Shown here: positions 26,838 through 35,414 of the stretch, piece by piece | Numbering within the stretch: the first letter of the stretch is position 1 | Layout: each line of letters starts with the position of its first letter | Assembly (NCBI GenBank): GCA_020350825.1 | Contig: CP070724.1 | Span: forward strand, 853,765-908,502 | Length of the DNA: 54,738 bases | Direction: 5' to 3' | Origin: Thermoplasmatales archaeon | GTDB taxonomy: Archaea; Thermoplasmatota; E2; DHVEG-1 | Notes under the pieces: model-generated | What the model saw: only the letters and a program-made list of their open reading frames with translations | Databases searched by the model: none | Told to the model about the DNA's origin: nothing | Made by a program: the position numbers and the translations under genes

Positions 26838-26927
26838 ATGATAAATTCGCTAGACTTTGTTACTGAAGAGATTGATATTATTCGTGTTAGAATTTTTAAT
26901 ATATTGTTTTGGATGGGAATCCAATGA
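26838..26927 (+). CDS. Leader peptide overlapping the histidine kinase start
   Basis: A 29-residue frame (MINSLDFVTEEIDIIRVRIF then NILFWMGIQ) begins after the purine-rich GGGATGAGATGAGAT. Its TGA stop overlaps the kinase ATG in the ATGA arrangement at 26924-26927. This overlap, and the only good ribosome site lying ahead of the short frame, suggest the kinase is translated by termination-reinitiation coupling. The peptide has no recognisable domain. It could also be chance, since it is short. Confidence 0.45.
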   Translation: MINSLDFVTEEIDIIRVRIFNILFWMGIQ

Positions 26928-28978
26928 AGGATGAACCTGAAATAATAAAAACGTTAAGAAAAGAGGAATCCCTTGGGAAACTACAATGCAAGATTCAGAG
27001 TGCTTATAAGAGTTTAGAGATGCCTGAAGAGTTGGCAGAGGATGTGAAAAATGAAAACCTTGTTGTTGTAGAAGATGATGAGTTAAGAGAATCTAGGAGA
27101 TATTTTCATCGGATGTTTAATTCTATGGCTGATCCTGTGGTTATTGTTGATTCAAAGGGTAAATTCCTAGAAATCAACGACAAAGTGGAAGAGGTTACAG
27201 GATTCACAAAAGAGGAGTTGCTTGGTAAGAATTTTCTACGTTCAAAGATTGTAACGAAGAAAAGCAAAGGTATTCTGTTAAAGAATTTAGCGAAACGGAT
27301 GATGGGAGTAGATATTGCACCATACGAAATTGAGGTACTTACGAAAGATGGTAAAAAATTGCCGTATGAAGTAAACGCAACAAAGATTGAATACGAAAGA
27401 AAAACAGCGGACATGGTGGTGTTCAGAGATATCACTAAGCGTAAGCAGGTGGAGGAAGATATTAAGAGAGCAAGAGATGATTATCTTAATATAACCAACC
27501 TTACTGGCGATATTATTGTAAAAGTTGATTCAGAAGGTAGATGGACGTTTTTAAATGATGGTGCTTGTCAATTTTGGGGCAAATCAAGGGAAGAGTTGTT
27601 GGGTATTAAGTTTGCTGACTATTTGCATCCTGAAGACGCTGAGAAAACGAATGTCACTGTTCAAGAACTGATTAAAACCAAGCAAATATTGAGGGGATTT
27701 ATAAACCGACAGAAGACTCCATTTGGTTGGAGAACAGTGCAATGGAACGGAACCGCAATTTTTGACAAAGAGGGAAGATACATTGGTTTTCAAGCAACAG
27801 GTAGAGACATCACCGATCGCAAGAAGATGGAAGAGACATTGAGAGAGAACAATGAGCGATTTACGCAATTCTTTGAGAACGAACCAGGATACTGCTATAT
27901 GATCTCACCAAAGGGCGTAATTCTTGATGTCAACAAAGCTGCGTTAAAGATATTAGGCTATAATAAAGAAGAACTCGTCGGTAAGCCTTTGCAAACAATT
28001 TATACTCCCGAATCAATATCAAAGATGAAGCAACTTTTTATGAGGTGGAAAAAAACCGGACAATTAAAGGATGAAGAAATCGTAATCATCTCAAAGGAAG
28101 GGGAAAGGCGTACAGTTCTTCTCAGCGCCGGTTCTATAAAAGACAAAGATGGAAAAATACTGCGTTCTATATCTATACAACAAGACATCACTAAGCGTAA
28201 GAAGACTGAGGAAAAACTGAAAGAAGCACATGAGAAACTCAGACTATTTAACAGTAAACTCGAAGAAAAAGTCAAGGAACGAACTATTGAAGTTGAAAAT
28301 CTACTTATACAGAAAGACGAGTTTATTAATCAACTTAGTCATGATTTGGGATCACCATTAACACCGCTTACTGCCTTATTACCTATGATAGAGGAAAAAG
28401 AACAAGATCCCCACTTGAAGGAGGAATTAGGAGTAATTAATCGCAATGTTAAATATTTGAACGCACTAGTTGGTAAAACAATTGAACTTGCAATGCTTAA
28501 TTCCCCTGAGACAGAGCTTTCTTTAGATACTACAAATCTTTTAGATGAAATCAAAGCCGTTATCGAAAACAATAAACTTGTATTTGAAGAGAATGAATTG
28601 GAGATCCTGAATAGAGTTGATAAACGTATCATAATTAAAGCAGATAAATCCATGCTTGGAGCGTTATTTGACAATCTTATTAGTAACGCTGTTAAATACA
28701 GTCCCAATGGTGGTACTATTACCATTGATGCTCAAGATGATGGAGAATGGGTTACTGTTTCAATAAAAGATATCGGTATTGGCATGACAAGAGAAGAGCT
28801 AAATCATATTTTTGAGGAGTTTTACAAAGCTGATTGGTCTCGACATGATCATATGTCTAGTGGCCTTGGTCTTACTATATGTAAGCGTATTGTTAAGATC
28901 CATGGTGGACATATATGGGCTGAAAGCCCAGGGAAAGAAAAAGGTACAACTATGTTTTTTACCATTCCCTCATCTTAA
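26924..28978 (+). CDS. Cytoplasmic sensor histidine kinase with three PAS domains
   Basis: The 684-residue protein has no membrane segment. PAS domains lie at about 60-172 (MADPVVIVDSKGKFLEIND), 183-300 (DIIVKVDSEGRWTFLND) and 312-425 (GYCYMISPKGVILDVNK), each closing with a DITxRK-type C-cap. A coiled coil leads to the HisKA box with His473 (QLSHDLGSPLT), then the ATPase domain with N-box NLISNAVKYSPNGG, G1 DIGIGM, F-box FEEFYKAD and G2 SSGLGLTICK. It should autophosphorylate on a soluble cue; no response regulator is encoded nearby. ATG 26924 is preferred to TTG 26909 because of the ATGA overlap with the leader frame. Confidence 0.93.
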   Translation: MKDEPEIIKTLRKEESLGKLQCKIQSAYKSLEMPEELAEDVKNENLVVVEDDELRESRRYFHRMFNSMADPVVIVDSKGKFLEINDKVEEVTGFTKEELLGKNFLRSKIVTKKSKGILLKNLAKRMMGVDIAPYEIEVLTKDGKKLPYEVNATKIEYERKTADMVVFRDITKRKQVEEDIKRARDDYLNITNLTGDIIVKVDSEGRWTFLNDGACQFWGKSREELLGIKFADYLHPEDAEKTNVTVQELIKTKQILRGFINRQKTPFGWRTVQWNGTAIFDKEGRYIGFQATGRDITDRKKMEETLRENNERFTQFFENEPGYCYMISPKGVILDVNKAALKILGYNKEELVGKPLQTIYTPESISKMKQLFMRWKKTGQLKDEEIVIISKEGERRTVLLSAGSIKDKDGKILRSISIQQDITKRKKTEEKLKEAHEKLRLFNSKLEEKVKERTIEVENLLIQKDEFINQLSHDLGSPLTPLTALLPMIEEKEQDPHLKEELGVINRNVKYLNALVGKTIELAMLNSPETELSLDTTNLLDEIKAVIENNKLVFEENELEILNRVDKRIIIKADKSMLGALFDNLISNAVKYSPNGGTITIDAQDDGEWVTVSIKDIGIGMTREELNHIFEEFYKADWSRHDHMSSGLGLTICKRIVKIHGGHIWAESPGKEKGTTMFFTIPSS

Positions 28979-28985
28979 ATCGAAA

Positions 28986-29231
28986 CTATATAGCATGAGC
29001 TAAAGCTTCATCACTTGTTATCTCTTCAATTCGCTCTTCATCTACCCATTTATCAAATAATTGCTTCTTTATAGGAAATTCAAAATCCTTTTCGTTTGCA
29101 TACATTCTTAGAGCATAGGCATCCTTATTTTTTCCGCTATCAAATCCGTACATCACTGCGAATGTTACCTTGTGATCATCATTTAATTTTAATTCATAAT
29201 AACTACCTACTTTTATTTTTAGTTTTAACAT
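28986..29231 (-). CDS. Hypothetical 81-residue protein
   Basis: The frame MLKLKIKVGSYYELKLNDDH onward is a small beta-rich N-terminal half followed by an acidic helical end (EERIEEITSDEALAHAI). ATG 29231 is chosen because GAGGGCGG lies 8 nt upstream. No family is recognised. It lies tail-to-tail with the histidine kinase, separated by 7 nt, and just downstream of the GYD gene in the same direction, so the two may share a transcript. Confidence 0.65.
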   Translation of the reverse strand: MLKLKIKVGSYYELKLNDDHKVTFAVMYGFDSGKNKDAYALRMYANEKDFEFPIKKQLFDKWVDEERIEEITSDEALAHAI

Positions 29232-29302
29232 CAAATATTCCGCCCTCAAACTTTAGATTTCATAGTTTTGAATTTTTTTAAAATATATTGCTTGGAAATT
29301 AA

Positions 29303-29590
29303 CTAAAGCATACCTAGGAATTCTTTCCAAGGTGTTGCTACTAGCGTCTCTGTTGTTGTATGACCATACGCGCGGATAATCATAGCTGCTTTTTCGACTT
29401 GCTCTGGATCATCAGATTCAACAATATCAATGATATCATAGTGTCCCATAAGAACAAAGCTATGTTTCCAAACTACTCCAGGACAATCGCTCTTGATTTT
29501 TTCAGATACTTTTTCAGCTAATTGTTTAAATCCCTTTACATCTGTAAATGCTTCAGGAGAGATCCGACAAAGAATAACATATGTTGCCAT
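29303..29590 (-). CDS. GYD domain protein
   Basis: The 95 residues match the GYD family: opening strand ATYVILCRISPEA, helix KGFKQLAEKVSEKIK and the signature GHYDIIDIVESDDPEQVEKA (GHYD in place of GYD), ending TTTETLVATPWKEF. The fold is a ferredoxin-like dimeric barrel and the biochemical role is unknown. A perfect GGGAGGTGA sits 5 nt before the ATG. Neighbours are regulators of the Lrp/AsnC type, whose effector domain has a related fold. Confidence 0.85.
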   Translation of the reverse strand: MATYVILCRISPEAFTDVKGFKQLAEKVSEKIKSDCPGVVWKHSFVLMGHYDIIDIVESDDPEQVEKAAMIIRAYGHTTTETLVATPWKEFLGML

Positions 29591-29686
29591 ATTTCACCTC
29601 CCAATTATCAATATATACAAATTTTATTAATAAAGATATGGCTAATAGTGTAAAAAGGGTTTAAAACTAGGTTTAAACCATTATCT

Positions 29687-30226
29687 TTATTCAACTGAAA
29701 AAAGGCTTTCAATCTCTTTTATATTTGGATTAACGATTCCGTTTTTTTCAACTGGAAAAATCACTTCTAACACTTGTATATCAGATATAAAACCTTCCGA
29801 AAACAAAGTGCCAAAAGTCTCACAAAATTTTTTCACCTCTCTAATATGATTTGCAGTAATAGTGATTAGCCAATCAAATGAACCATGAATATAGAAACTA
29901 CCTTCGATACCTATTCCGATTTTAGCCGATTCCTTTTTTAATTCTCTGCCAATCACCGTGTCTAATTTTTCTCTTGTTGCAGGTTTACTTGTTCTTTTAA
30001 TAAGTATAAAATACCGTTTTAAATTCAGTTTCTCTTCATCTAATACTGCAGAATATCCCCAAATTGTTTTGTCTTTTTCAAGTCTTTTTTTTATTCTCCA
30101 TACTTTCTGTCTTGAAAAACCACATCTTTTTGCTATACTCTCTATGCTATCTCCAGAATTTTTTTGAAGTATTTTAATAAACGTCTTTTCATCTTCATCG
30201 ATTTGTTCTTTGCTACTTTTGGGCAT
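29687..30226 (-). CDS. Lrp/AsnC family transcriptional regulator
   Basis: The 179-residue protein has an N-terminal winged helix-turn-helix (about 10-62; KILQKNSGDSIESIAKRCGF then SRQKVWRIKKRLEKD) and a RAM-like effector domain (about 70-165; RYFILIKRTSKPATREKLD, HGSFDWLITITA). Lrp proteins bind dyads as dimers to octamers and respond to small metabolites. GGAGGAAAT precedes the ATG. Just downstream of its TATA box (TTTTTAAATAAG) lies TGTTACAGAATCGCAT, which resembles the TTGTTACAGATGTTGCAA dyad near secreted genes, so autoregulation is possible. It is paralogous to the frameshifted gene at 30542. Confidence 0.88.
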   Translation of the reverse strand: MPKSSKEQIDEDEKTFIKILQKNSGDSIESIAKRCGFSRQKVWRIKKRLEKDKTIWGYSAVLDEEKLNLKRYFILIKRTSKPATREKLDTVIGRELKKESAKIGIGIEGSFYIHGSFDWLITITANHIREVKKFCETFGTLFSEGFISDIQVLEVIFPVEKNGIVNPNIKEIESLFSVE

Positions 30227-30243
30227 ATCGCATTTCCTCCAAA

Positions 30244-30261
30244 ATGCGATTCTGTAACATA
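30244..30261 (-). promoter_or_regulatory. Dyad-like element between TATA box and start of the Lrp gene
   Basis: Minus-strand TATGTTACAGAATCGCAT shares TGTTACAGA and GCA with the dyad at 22581 and elsewhere, but is one base shorter in the centre. Downstream of the TATA box, it would suit repression. Confidence 0.35.
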
Positions 30262-30391
30262 TCTCTTATTTAAAAACCTTTACAAAACCTATTTTTACTT
30301 TTCAAAAGGATTTCATATTGAAATGTATAATACCTAAGCAATATGATATAGAAATGGGTTTTGTGAAAGTGAATTACAAATATAATATAAA

Positions 30392-30449
30392 AGGGGTCAG
30401 AGAGGGAGGAAAGAATAGAAAAATTCTTTTCCAAAAGGAATTGACCCCT
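30392..30449 (-). ncRNA. Candidate hairpin RNA (copy A) upstream of the Lrp gene
   Basis: AGGGGTCA (30392-30399) pairs perfectly with TGACCCCT (30442-30449), enclosing GGAAAGAAT/ATTCTTTTCC. On the minus strand the stem runs into CCCCTTTTATATT, like a terminator, and AACTTTATTAACC lies about 30 nt upstream. The adjoining ACCCCTCTGAGGGGT (30444-30458) is an alternative hairpin using the same ACCCCT strand. A related hairpin (31397-31474) lies upstream of the Lrp paralogue. The rest of the 315-base gap holds no gene. Confidence 0.35.
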
Positions 30450-30541
30450 CTGAGGGGTGTAATAGAGATTTGGTTAATAAAGTTAACCTTTGTGTGTTAT
30501 TATACAGATACTATACGATACAGATCTAAAATTTCATAACG

Positions 30542-31070
30542 TTAAAAAAACTCTTTTATTTTTTTTATTTCTGGGTTTGTTATTCCACATTCTTTAATTG
30601 GAAAAATATATTCCATTATGTCAATTTCACGTATCATTTGCTGGTATTCTTTAAGAAATGTTTCACTGAATTTCTTTACATTAATAATATCCTTAGCTGA
30701 GATTATGAGTACCCAATCATACTTTCCATGAAGATAGGCACCAGATAGAATTTCTACTCTAATTTCTTTCCTTTTTTTTTGCATAGTAAGGTCAATTATC
30801 TTATTGATTGCATCACTCACTGGTTGAGCAGATTTCTTAACAAGCAGCATGTATCGTTTCATATCGAGTTTTTCATCATCTACTACTGCAGGGTACCCCC
30901 AGATTGTTTTGTCTTTTTCCAGTCTTTTTTTGATTCTCCATACTTTCTGTCTAGAAAAACCACATTTTTTCGCAATATTTTCAGGGCTATCTCCAGAATT
31001 TTTCCGAAGTATTTTAAGAAACGTTTTTTCATCATCATTGATTTTTTTTACTACTATTGGGCATATTCAT
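30542..31070 (-). pseudogene. Lrp/AsnC paralogue with a frameshift at an A8 tract
   Basis: Two frames together give a protein parallel to the Lrp gene at 29687: start MNMPNSSKK, then after a one-base shift INDDEKTFLKIL, helix-turn-helix KKCGFSRQKVWRIKKRLEKD, and the RAM-like domain KRYMLLVKKSAQPVSDA to the end. The break is at eight consecutive A residues (plus-strand T8 at 31042-31049); removing one A restores the frame. Everything else is intact, with AAGGAG before the start. It could be a fresh mutation, a sequencing error, or a slippage site that yields some full-length protein. Start 31064 (MPNSS) is equally possible. Confidence 0.75.
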
Positions 31071-31396
31071 TCGTCTCTTTCTCCTTTGTATATTCCTTTT
31101 TTGTTCTTAAATGGTGCCATTATTGATACTTTTGTAACATGATGATTAAGAAAATAGCATATAGAATAACTAACATCTATTACAAATGTTCTATTTAAGG
31201 GTAATATTTATATACACCCAATAAATATATATTAATTATAATGGGGGAATAATATTTTTGGAAACCTTTCCTTTTCCTACCTCCTCCTCTCCCTCATTTA
31301 TATTTCTACGATCCTCTGTATAGTGTGGTTTTTGTAAAAGATCTATAGGTGTTGAGAAATAGTATTCCTAGGTGGTATGTTACATAGAGAGTATAA

Positions 31397-31474
31397 AAGG
31401 GGTCAAAAGGGAGGAAATAAACCTGTTAAGAAAGGACTAGCTTATTGAATTTATTTCTTTAATATGACCCCCTT
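31397..31474 (-). ncRNA. Candidate hairpin RNA (copy B) upstream of the Lrp paralogue
   Basis: AAGGGGTCA (31397-31405) pairs with TGACCCCCTT (31465-31474) around an inner GGAAATAAA/TTTATTTCT stem. Together with copy A the flanking TATAAAAGGGGTCA and GGGAGGAAA blocks are conserved while the loops differ. On the minus strand CTTTATTAA lies about 30 nt upstream and the stem ends CCCCTTTTATA. Confidence 0.35.
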
Positions 31475-31624
31475 CAATAGAAGTTTTAGAGTTTTTACTT
31501 AATAAAGATTAACTTAGCGTATAAGAGGTATTAAACCATATTAGAAAAAGGAAACGTTCCATTAATTTATCTTTTCTTTTTAGATTCCATTTCTACAACC
31601 CTGCTCTCCTTAGTCATTTTTCCA

Positions 31625-31705
31625 TTTTGTCGTTTTTACACAGTAGCTTTATATAACATTGTTGTCAGAGCATTACACGCTATGAAGTATCATGGAAGAT
31701 ATGAA
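31625..31705 (+). repeat. Leader/promoter repeat upstream of the GT2 gene (copy 1)
   Basis: This 80-base stretch is similar to 33030-33114: both hold ATTTTGnCGTTTT, ACAC, a TTTATATA box and, 30 nt on, CACGnTATGnAGTATCA followed by a GGAnATATGAAG-like block. The TATA box and spacing look like a promoter plus 5' leader. Confidence 0.45.
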
Positions 31706-31722
31706 GTGAGGTGAAAACATAA

Positions 31723-31809
31723 GTGTACTGGTTCTTTGGAAGTGCTGGCGAAAAAGAAGATTATGAGTTTATGAATCATACTAGAATTTTTGACATCTTT
31801 TCACGGTAA
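31723..31809 (+). CDS. Possible 28-residue peptide, GTG start
   Basis: GAGGTG sits 9 nt ahead of GTG 31723, which opens a frame starting MYWFFGSAGEKEDYEF and ending DIFSR. It lies downstream of the TATA box of leader copy 1 and upstream of the GT2 gene. Another 28-codon GTG frame with the same GAGGTGAAA context occurs at 32807. The sequences are not clearly related, and either could be chance. Confidence 0.3.
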   Translation: MYWFFGSAGEKEDYEFMNHTRIFDIFSR

Positions 31810-31881
31810 TTTTATATAACTGCTAAACACATATAATAGTTATAGAATATAATAAGTTAAATAAACAGAAACCTATAATTG

Positions 31882-32622
31882 ATGGAAAATATGAAAATAT
31901 CAATAATAATTACAACAAAGAACGAAGAATACAACATCTCTAGATTACTAAAGAGTATTTTAAAAATTAAAAATGAGATAGAAGTAATAGTTATAGATGC
32001 AGGTTCAACAGATAAAACATGTGAAATAGCAAAAAATTATGATTTTGTTAAATTAATATCAGCGCCTTCTTCTCTTAGGGGTGGTGGAAGAAACATTGGA
32101 ATAAAAAAATCAAGTGGTGATGTTATAGTTTTTCTTGATGCTGATACAGAGCTGACAGATGAATGGTATAGTGAATTAGTTAGTTCAATGAAGAGATATG
32201 ATATTGTTGCAGGATATTCTCCTGATCCAGAAGGAAGGCATTTACCAAGGGTTCCTATTTATGTAAATGGTCAGGATATAACATATCCAACTTGTAATAT
32301 AGCATATAAAAGAGAAATATTTGAAAAAGTCGGATACTTTAGAGAGGAAATGATAACTGCTGAAGACGTTGAATTAAATTATCGATGTGTAAAAGCAGGT
32401 TACCTAATTTTTTATAATCCGAAAATGATAATTTATCATTATCAGAGGACAACAAGAGTGGGATTTGCCAGACAGGCTTTTTGGAATGGTTATGGCAGAA
32501 GGCAGTTAAACAGGATTCACCCTGAACTAAAACATATGCATCAGCATGGAATGGGCTTAAAAAATCTCATTCGCTTGGGTATCGGATTTTTAGGACTTAG
32601 TCTAGGGCGTTTATTTAAATAA
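31882..32622 (+). CDS. Family 2 glycosyltransferase
   Basis: The 246-residue protein is a GT-A fold family 2 enzyme: ISIIITTKNEEYNISRLLKS, VIDAGSTDKTCEIA, the metal-binding FLDADTELTD and TAEDVELNYRCVKAGY. It would transfer a sugar from a nucleotide-sugar to a glycan or lipid acceptor at the cytoplasmic membrane face. No Shine-Dalgarno is seen before ATG 31882, and an AT-rich TATA-like stretch lies about 30 nt upstream, so it may be leaderless; ATG 31891 is an alternative. First gene of the surface-glycan cluster. Confidence 0.9.
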   Translation: MENMKISIIITTKNEEYNISRLLKSILKIKNEIEVIVIDAGSTDKTCEIAKNYDFVKLISAPSSLRGGGRNIGIKKSSGDVIVFLDADTELTDEWYSELVSSMKRYDIVAGYSPDPEGRHLPRVPIYVNGQDITYPTCNIAYKREIFEKVGYFREEMITAEDVELNYRCVKAGYLIFYNPKMIIYHYQRTTRVGFARQAFWNGYGRRQLNRIHPELKHMHQHGMGLKNLIRLGIGFLGLSLGRLFK

Positions 32623-32806
32623 ATTCACTTCTTTTAACTATTAATCATAATCAAACACATTTTTTCTATCCATTTTTATTTAACGTTAATAAATTTTGAG
32701 GGATATATTTTTAAATGAAAATTTCATACGTAAAAGTACTCATTTAAAAAAACTACAATTATCGTTTTAATTAAGTGAGATAAAGACGGTAGGTGAGGTG
32801 AAATTA

Positions 32807-32893
32807 GTGAAACTTGGGAGTGTTGCATGGTGGTTTTTTTATTGTATGGGAATGGTTGCAGAAGGATTTCACTACATAGTTAAAAGAGTATAA
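32807..32893 (+). CDS. Possible 28-residue hydrophobic peptide, GTG start
   Basis: GAGGTGAAATTA precedes GTG 32807; the frame runs MKLGSVAWWFFYCMGMVAEG then FHYIVKRV and stops at 32893. The aromatic, hydrophobic centre with basic ends would fit a membrane micropeptide. It lies in the 550-base gap between two glycosyltransferase genes, which shows no other gene. Confidence 0.35.
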   Translation: MKLGSVAWWFFYCMGMVAEGFHYIVKRV

Positions 32894-33029
32894 AAATTGA
32901 GTAGTTAGTAATACTAGATTTTTACATTTTTTAATTGATTGTGTAATCTGTGAAAAATTTTTTGCCATAAAATTTGTCATATCATTTTGTGATTATCATA
33001 ATTTTTCTTCTATGTATTATTATTTTTCA

Positions 33030-33114
33030 TTTTGACGTTTTGACACGATATGTTTATATATACTTAGTGATGGTACATACCACGTTATGTAGTATCACTA
33101 TATGGAGATGAAGG
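33030..33114 (+). repeat. Leader/promoter repeat upstream of the GT4 operon (copy 2)
   Basis: Counterpart of 31625-31705, with TTTATATATAC as the TATA box and CACGTTATGTAGTATCA downstream. The GT4 gene starts about 60 nt beyond it. Confidence 0.45.
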
Positions 33115-33172
33115 AAATAAGAATAGAACATGAATATGCAATCACTGAATATGTTTTTGGAGGTTCAATGCA

Positions 33173-34198
33173 GTGAAGGTTGTAATGATACCAAATAATC
33201 ATGATTACATCTTTGAATTAAAAGTCAACTTGGAATCTAAAGGTATTCATGTTGCTTTGATGTCGTACTTTCATTATGCGACTCCAATCAATATTTTAAA
33301 ACTACTAATATTGAAACTAAAGGGCTATAACATTTTTCATATCCATTTTGAGTATGCTTTTCCTTTTACGTTTCTTATGAAAATTATTGTAAAATTTTTA
33401 AAGCTTCTGAATTACAAAATAGTTTGGACAATTCATGATATTAGTAATATTTATACGAGTAAATTTCGTACAAAAGAAAAATCACGTTGGCTTTATCAAA
33501 ATACCGACTACAAATTTGTACACTATACGTCCAATCTCACAAGATTAAAAGATTGTTTTAATGTAGATATATATAATGTTGAGGTGATATTTCATCCTGT
33601 CTTTAATTATCCTAACAATATAACAACAGAAGAAGCAAGAAAACGCTTGGGAATACCAAGTTCTAAAAAAGTAATACTTTCTTTTGGCATGATAAAGAAA
33701 TATAAAGGACAAATAGAACTTGTAAAGGCTTTTGAAAAGTTAAACAAAGATTACTTTTGTTTAATTGTTGGTTCTGGGCGAAACGACCCTGAGACTTCAG
33801 AGTTTATCAAAAAGAAAGCAAAACAATACAAAGATAGACTTCTATTCATAGATAAATATATTCCTGAGGATAAAATTCAGATATATTTTAATGCATCGGA
33901 TGTTGTTGTGTTGCCATACAAATGGATAACACAGTCGGGGATAGTACCTCTTGCATATTCTTTTTCAAAACCAGTTATAATTACAGATGTTGGTGCTTCA
34001 TCAGAGATGGTTACCGACGGAGAGACGGGTTTGCTGATACCTCCAAATAATATTGATGTCTTAGTTCAGGCAATTAATCAGATATTTACAAAGAATTACA
34101 AGCAAATGGGTATAAAAGCTCATGCTGACACTCGTATGTTGTCTTGGGAGAAATTAGCAGAAAATACAATAAAAATCTATAGGAGGGTTATCAGTTGA
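33173..34198 (+). CDS. Family 4 glycosyltransferase
   Basis: The 341-residue GT-B enzyme begins at GTG (KVVMIPNNHDYIFELK) behind GGAGGTTC; the nearby ATG at 33168 stops at once. The C-terminal GT1/GT4 domain shows ILSFGMIKKYKGQIELVKA, LIVGSGRND, the donor-binding PYKWITQSGIVPLAYSFSKP and VGASSEMVTDGETGLLIPP. It would add a sugar to the growing surface glycan. Its TGA overlaps the TTG start of the next gene (TTGA), so the two are translationally coupled. Confidence 0.92.
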   Translation: MKVVMIPNNHDYIFELKVNLESKGIHVALMSYFHYATPINILKLLILKLKGYNIFHIHFEYAFPFTFLMKIIVKFLKLLNYKIVWTIHDISNIYTSKFRTKEKSRWLYQNTDYKFVHYTSNLTRLKDCFNVDIYNVEVIFHPVFNYPNNITTEEARKRLGIPSSKKVILSFGMIKKYKGQIELVKAFEKLNKDYFCLIVGSGRNDPETSEFIKKKAKQYKDRLLFIDKYIPEDKIQIYFNASDVVVLPYKWITQSGIVPLAYSFSKPVIITDVGASSEMVTDGETGLLIPPNNIDVLVQAINQIFTKNYKQMGIKAHADTRMLSWEKLAENTIKIYRRVIS

Positions 34199-35385
34199 CA
34201 AACATAGATATGGGTAAATTTAAGAACATGTTGTTTTGGTTCTTAAAGGAATTACCTCTTTTCGTTCTTCCTTTTGCAATTAGTCAACTTGCATTGTGGA
34301 TAACTGTATCTCGGTTTATACGCGTAAAAAAATTTACAGATAAACCAGTTGTTGCGTTCACGAGCATTCATTATAATGGTAATTCAAAGGCTGTTTTTGA
34401 GTATATGAAGAACCTTGGTAATTATGAATGTTTTTGGATAGCAAGAAATAGAAAATCGCTAAAAGATATAAGAGAAAGTAATGGACACTGCATTTATGCT
34501 TACTTACCATTAATTTCTATGAAATCTCTTCTCAATACCAATGTTCTGGTAACTTCGGATACAGCATTTCAATCTCTTTTTTTTCATAAAAAACCTAAAG
34601 TTATTCAACTCTGGCATGGTGTCTGTCCCAAAGGACTAACGCTACCTGAATACGATTTTGACGTTTGGTGTATGTCTTCAGAATATATAAAACAGCGATA
34701 TATAAAATTATACGGCCTTTCTCCAGAGAAATTACATGTAACTGGTTATGCTGGATTAGATACGTTATTCAAATATCTTCAGAATGATTCGATAAGAGAT
34801 GAATTTTGTAAAAAATATAGCATAAGAGGAAAAATCATATTGTATGCGCCTACTTGGGACTGTGGATTATGGGGTTGGGGTGACCAATATAACCAATTTG
34901 AAAGAATGTGTTTATTTTGCAGAAAGAATGATATTACTCTTATTCTTAGGCTACATCCATTGGTAAAAATAAGCAAAAGGAAGCTTAGAAAAATTGTCGA
35001 TAAATACGAGGTTTTATGGTTAAACATGGATAAAGAGCCTGATACAATGAAATTACTTGCAGTTTCAGATATTTTGATTACTGATTGGTCATCTATTAGT
35101 ACAGATTTCTTGTTAACTAAAAGACCGGTTATTTTTTTAGAGGTAAATAAAGAGTATTTTACAAAAACAAGAGGTGAACCTGAAGTCCTTCCAGAATATA
35201 GATCTGGAGAAATTGTTCTTGATGCTGAACAATTTTATGATGCATTAGAAACAGTTTTATCAAAAGGTAACCGATTTGAGAAAAAACAAAAAGAATTTTT
35301 AAAACTACTTCATGGCAATGTCGATGGAAAAGCATCAGAGCGTGTATTGACAGTAATAGAAGAACTGATAAAGGATAAAAAATGA
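34195..35385 (+). CDS. CDP-glycerol glycerophosphotransferase-like protein (TagB/TagF type)
   Basis: The 396-residue protein carries the family's central motifs: VIQLWHGVCPKGL, CMSSEYIKQRYI, VTGYAGLDTLF, ILYAPTWD, LILRLHPL and the nucleotide-binding DILITDWSSISTDFLLTKRP. A hydrophobic N-terminal segment (about residues 10-33) may place it at the membrane. In bacteria these enzymes move glycerol- or ribitol-phosphate from a CDP carrier onto teichoic acids or capsules, so a phosphodiester-linked surface polymer is plausible here. Start TTG overlaps the preceding TGA and has AGGAGGGT 7 nt upstream. Its ATGA overlap with the next frame indicates an operon. Confidence 0.88.
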   Translation: MTNIDMGKFKNMLFWFLKELPLFVLPFAISQLALWITVSRFIRVKKFTDKPVVAFTSIHYNGNSKAVFEYMKNLGNYECFWIARNRKSLKDIRESNGHCIYAYLPLISMKSLLNTNVLVTSDTAFQSLFFHKKPKVIQLWHGVCPKGLTLPEYDFDVWCMSSEYIKQRYIKLYGLSPEKLHVTGYAGLDTLFKYLQNDSIRDEFCKKYSIRGKIILYAPTWDCGLWGWGDQYNQFERMCLFCRKNDITLILRLHPLVKISKRKLRKIVDKYEVLWLNMDKEPDTMKLLAVSDILITDWSSISTDFLLTKRPVIFLEVNKEYFTKTRGEPEVLPEYRSGEIVLDAEQFYDALETVLSKGNRFEKKQKEFLKLLHGNVDGKASERVLTVIEELIKDKK

Positions 35386-35414
35386 TTACAATAGAAAATA
35401 AAGGAGAAGAATCA

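Larger units (their letters stand above)
31071..31722. other. 650-base gap without a recognisable gene
   Basis: AT-rich DNA between the Lrp paralogue and the glycan cluster. It holds the promoter region of the Lrp paralogue (CATGTTACAAAAG at about 31131-31143 and a CATTTAAGA box), a pyrimidine-rich tract at about 31267-31300, hairpin copy B (31397-31474) and, from 31625, the leader shared with the region upstream of 33173. No convincing frame was seen. Confidence 0.6.

Noticed and set aside
30318..30539. 73-codon plus-strand frame across hairpin A
   Set aside because: It reads through both hairpin arms and has an improbable composition; the hairpin explains the conservation.
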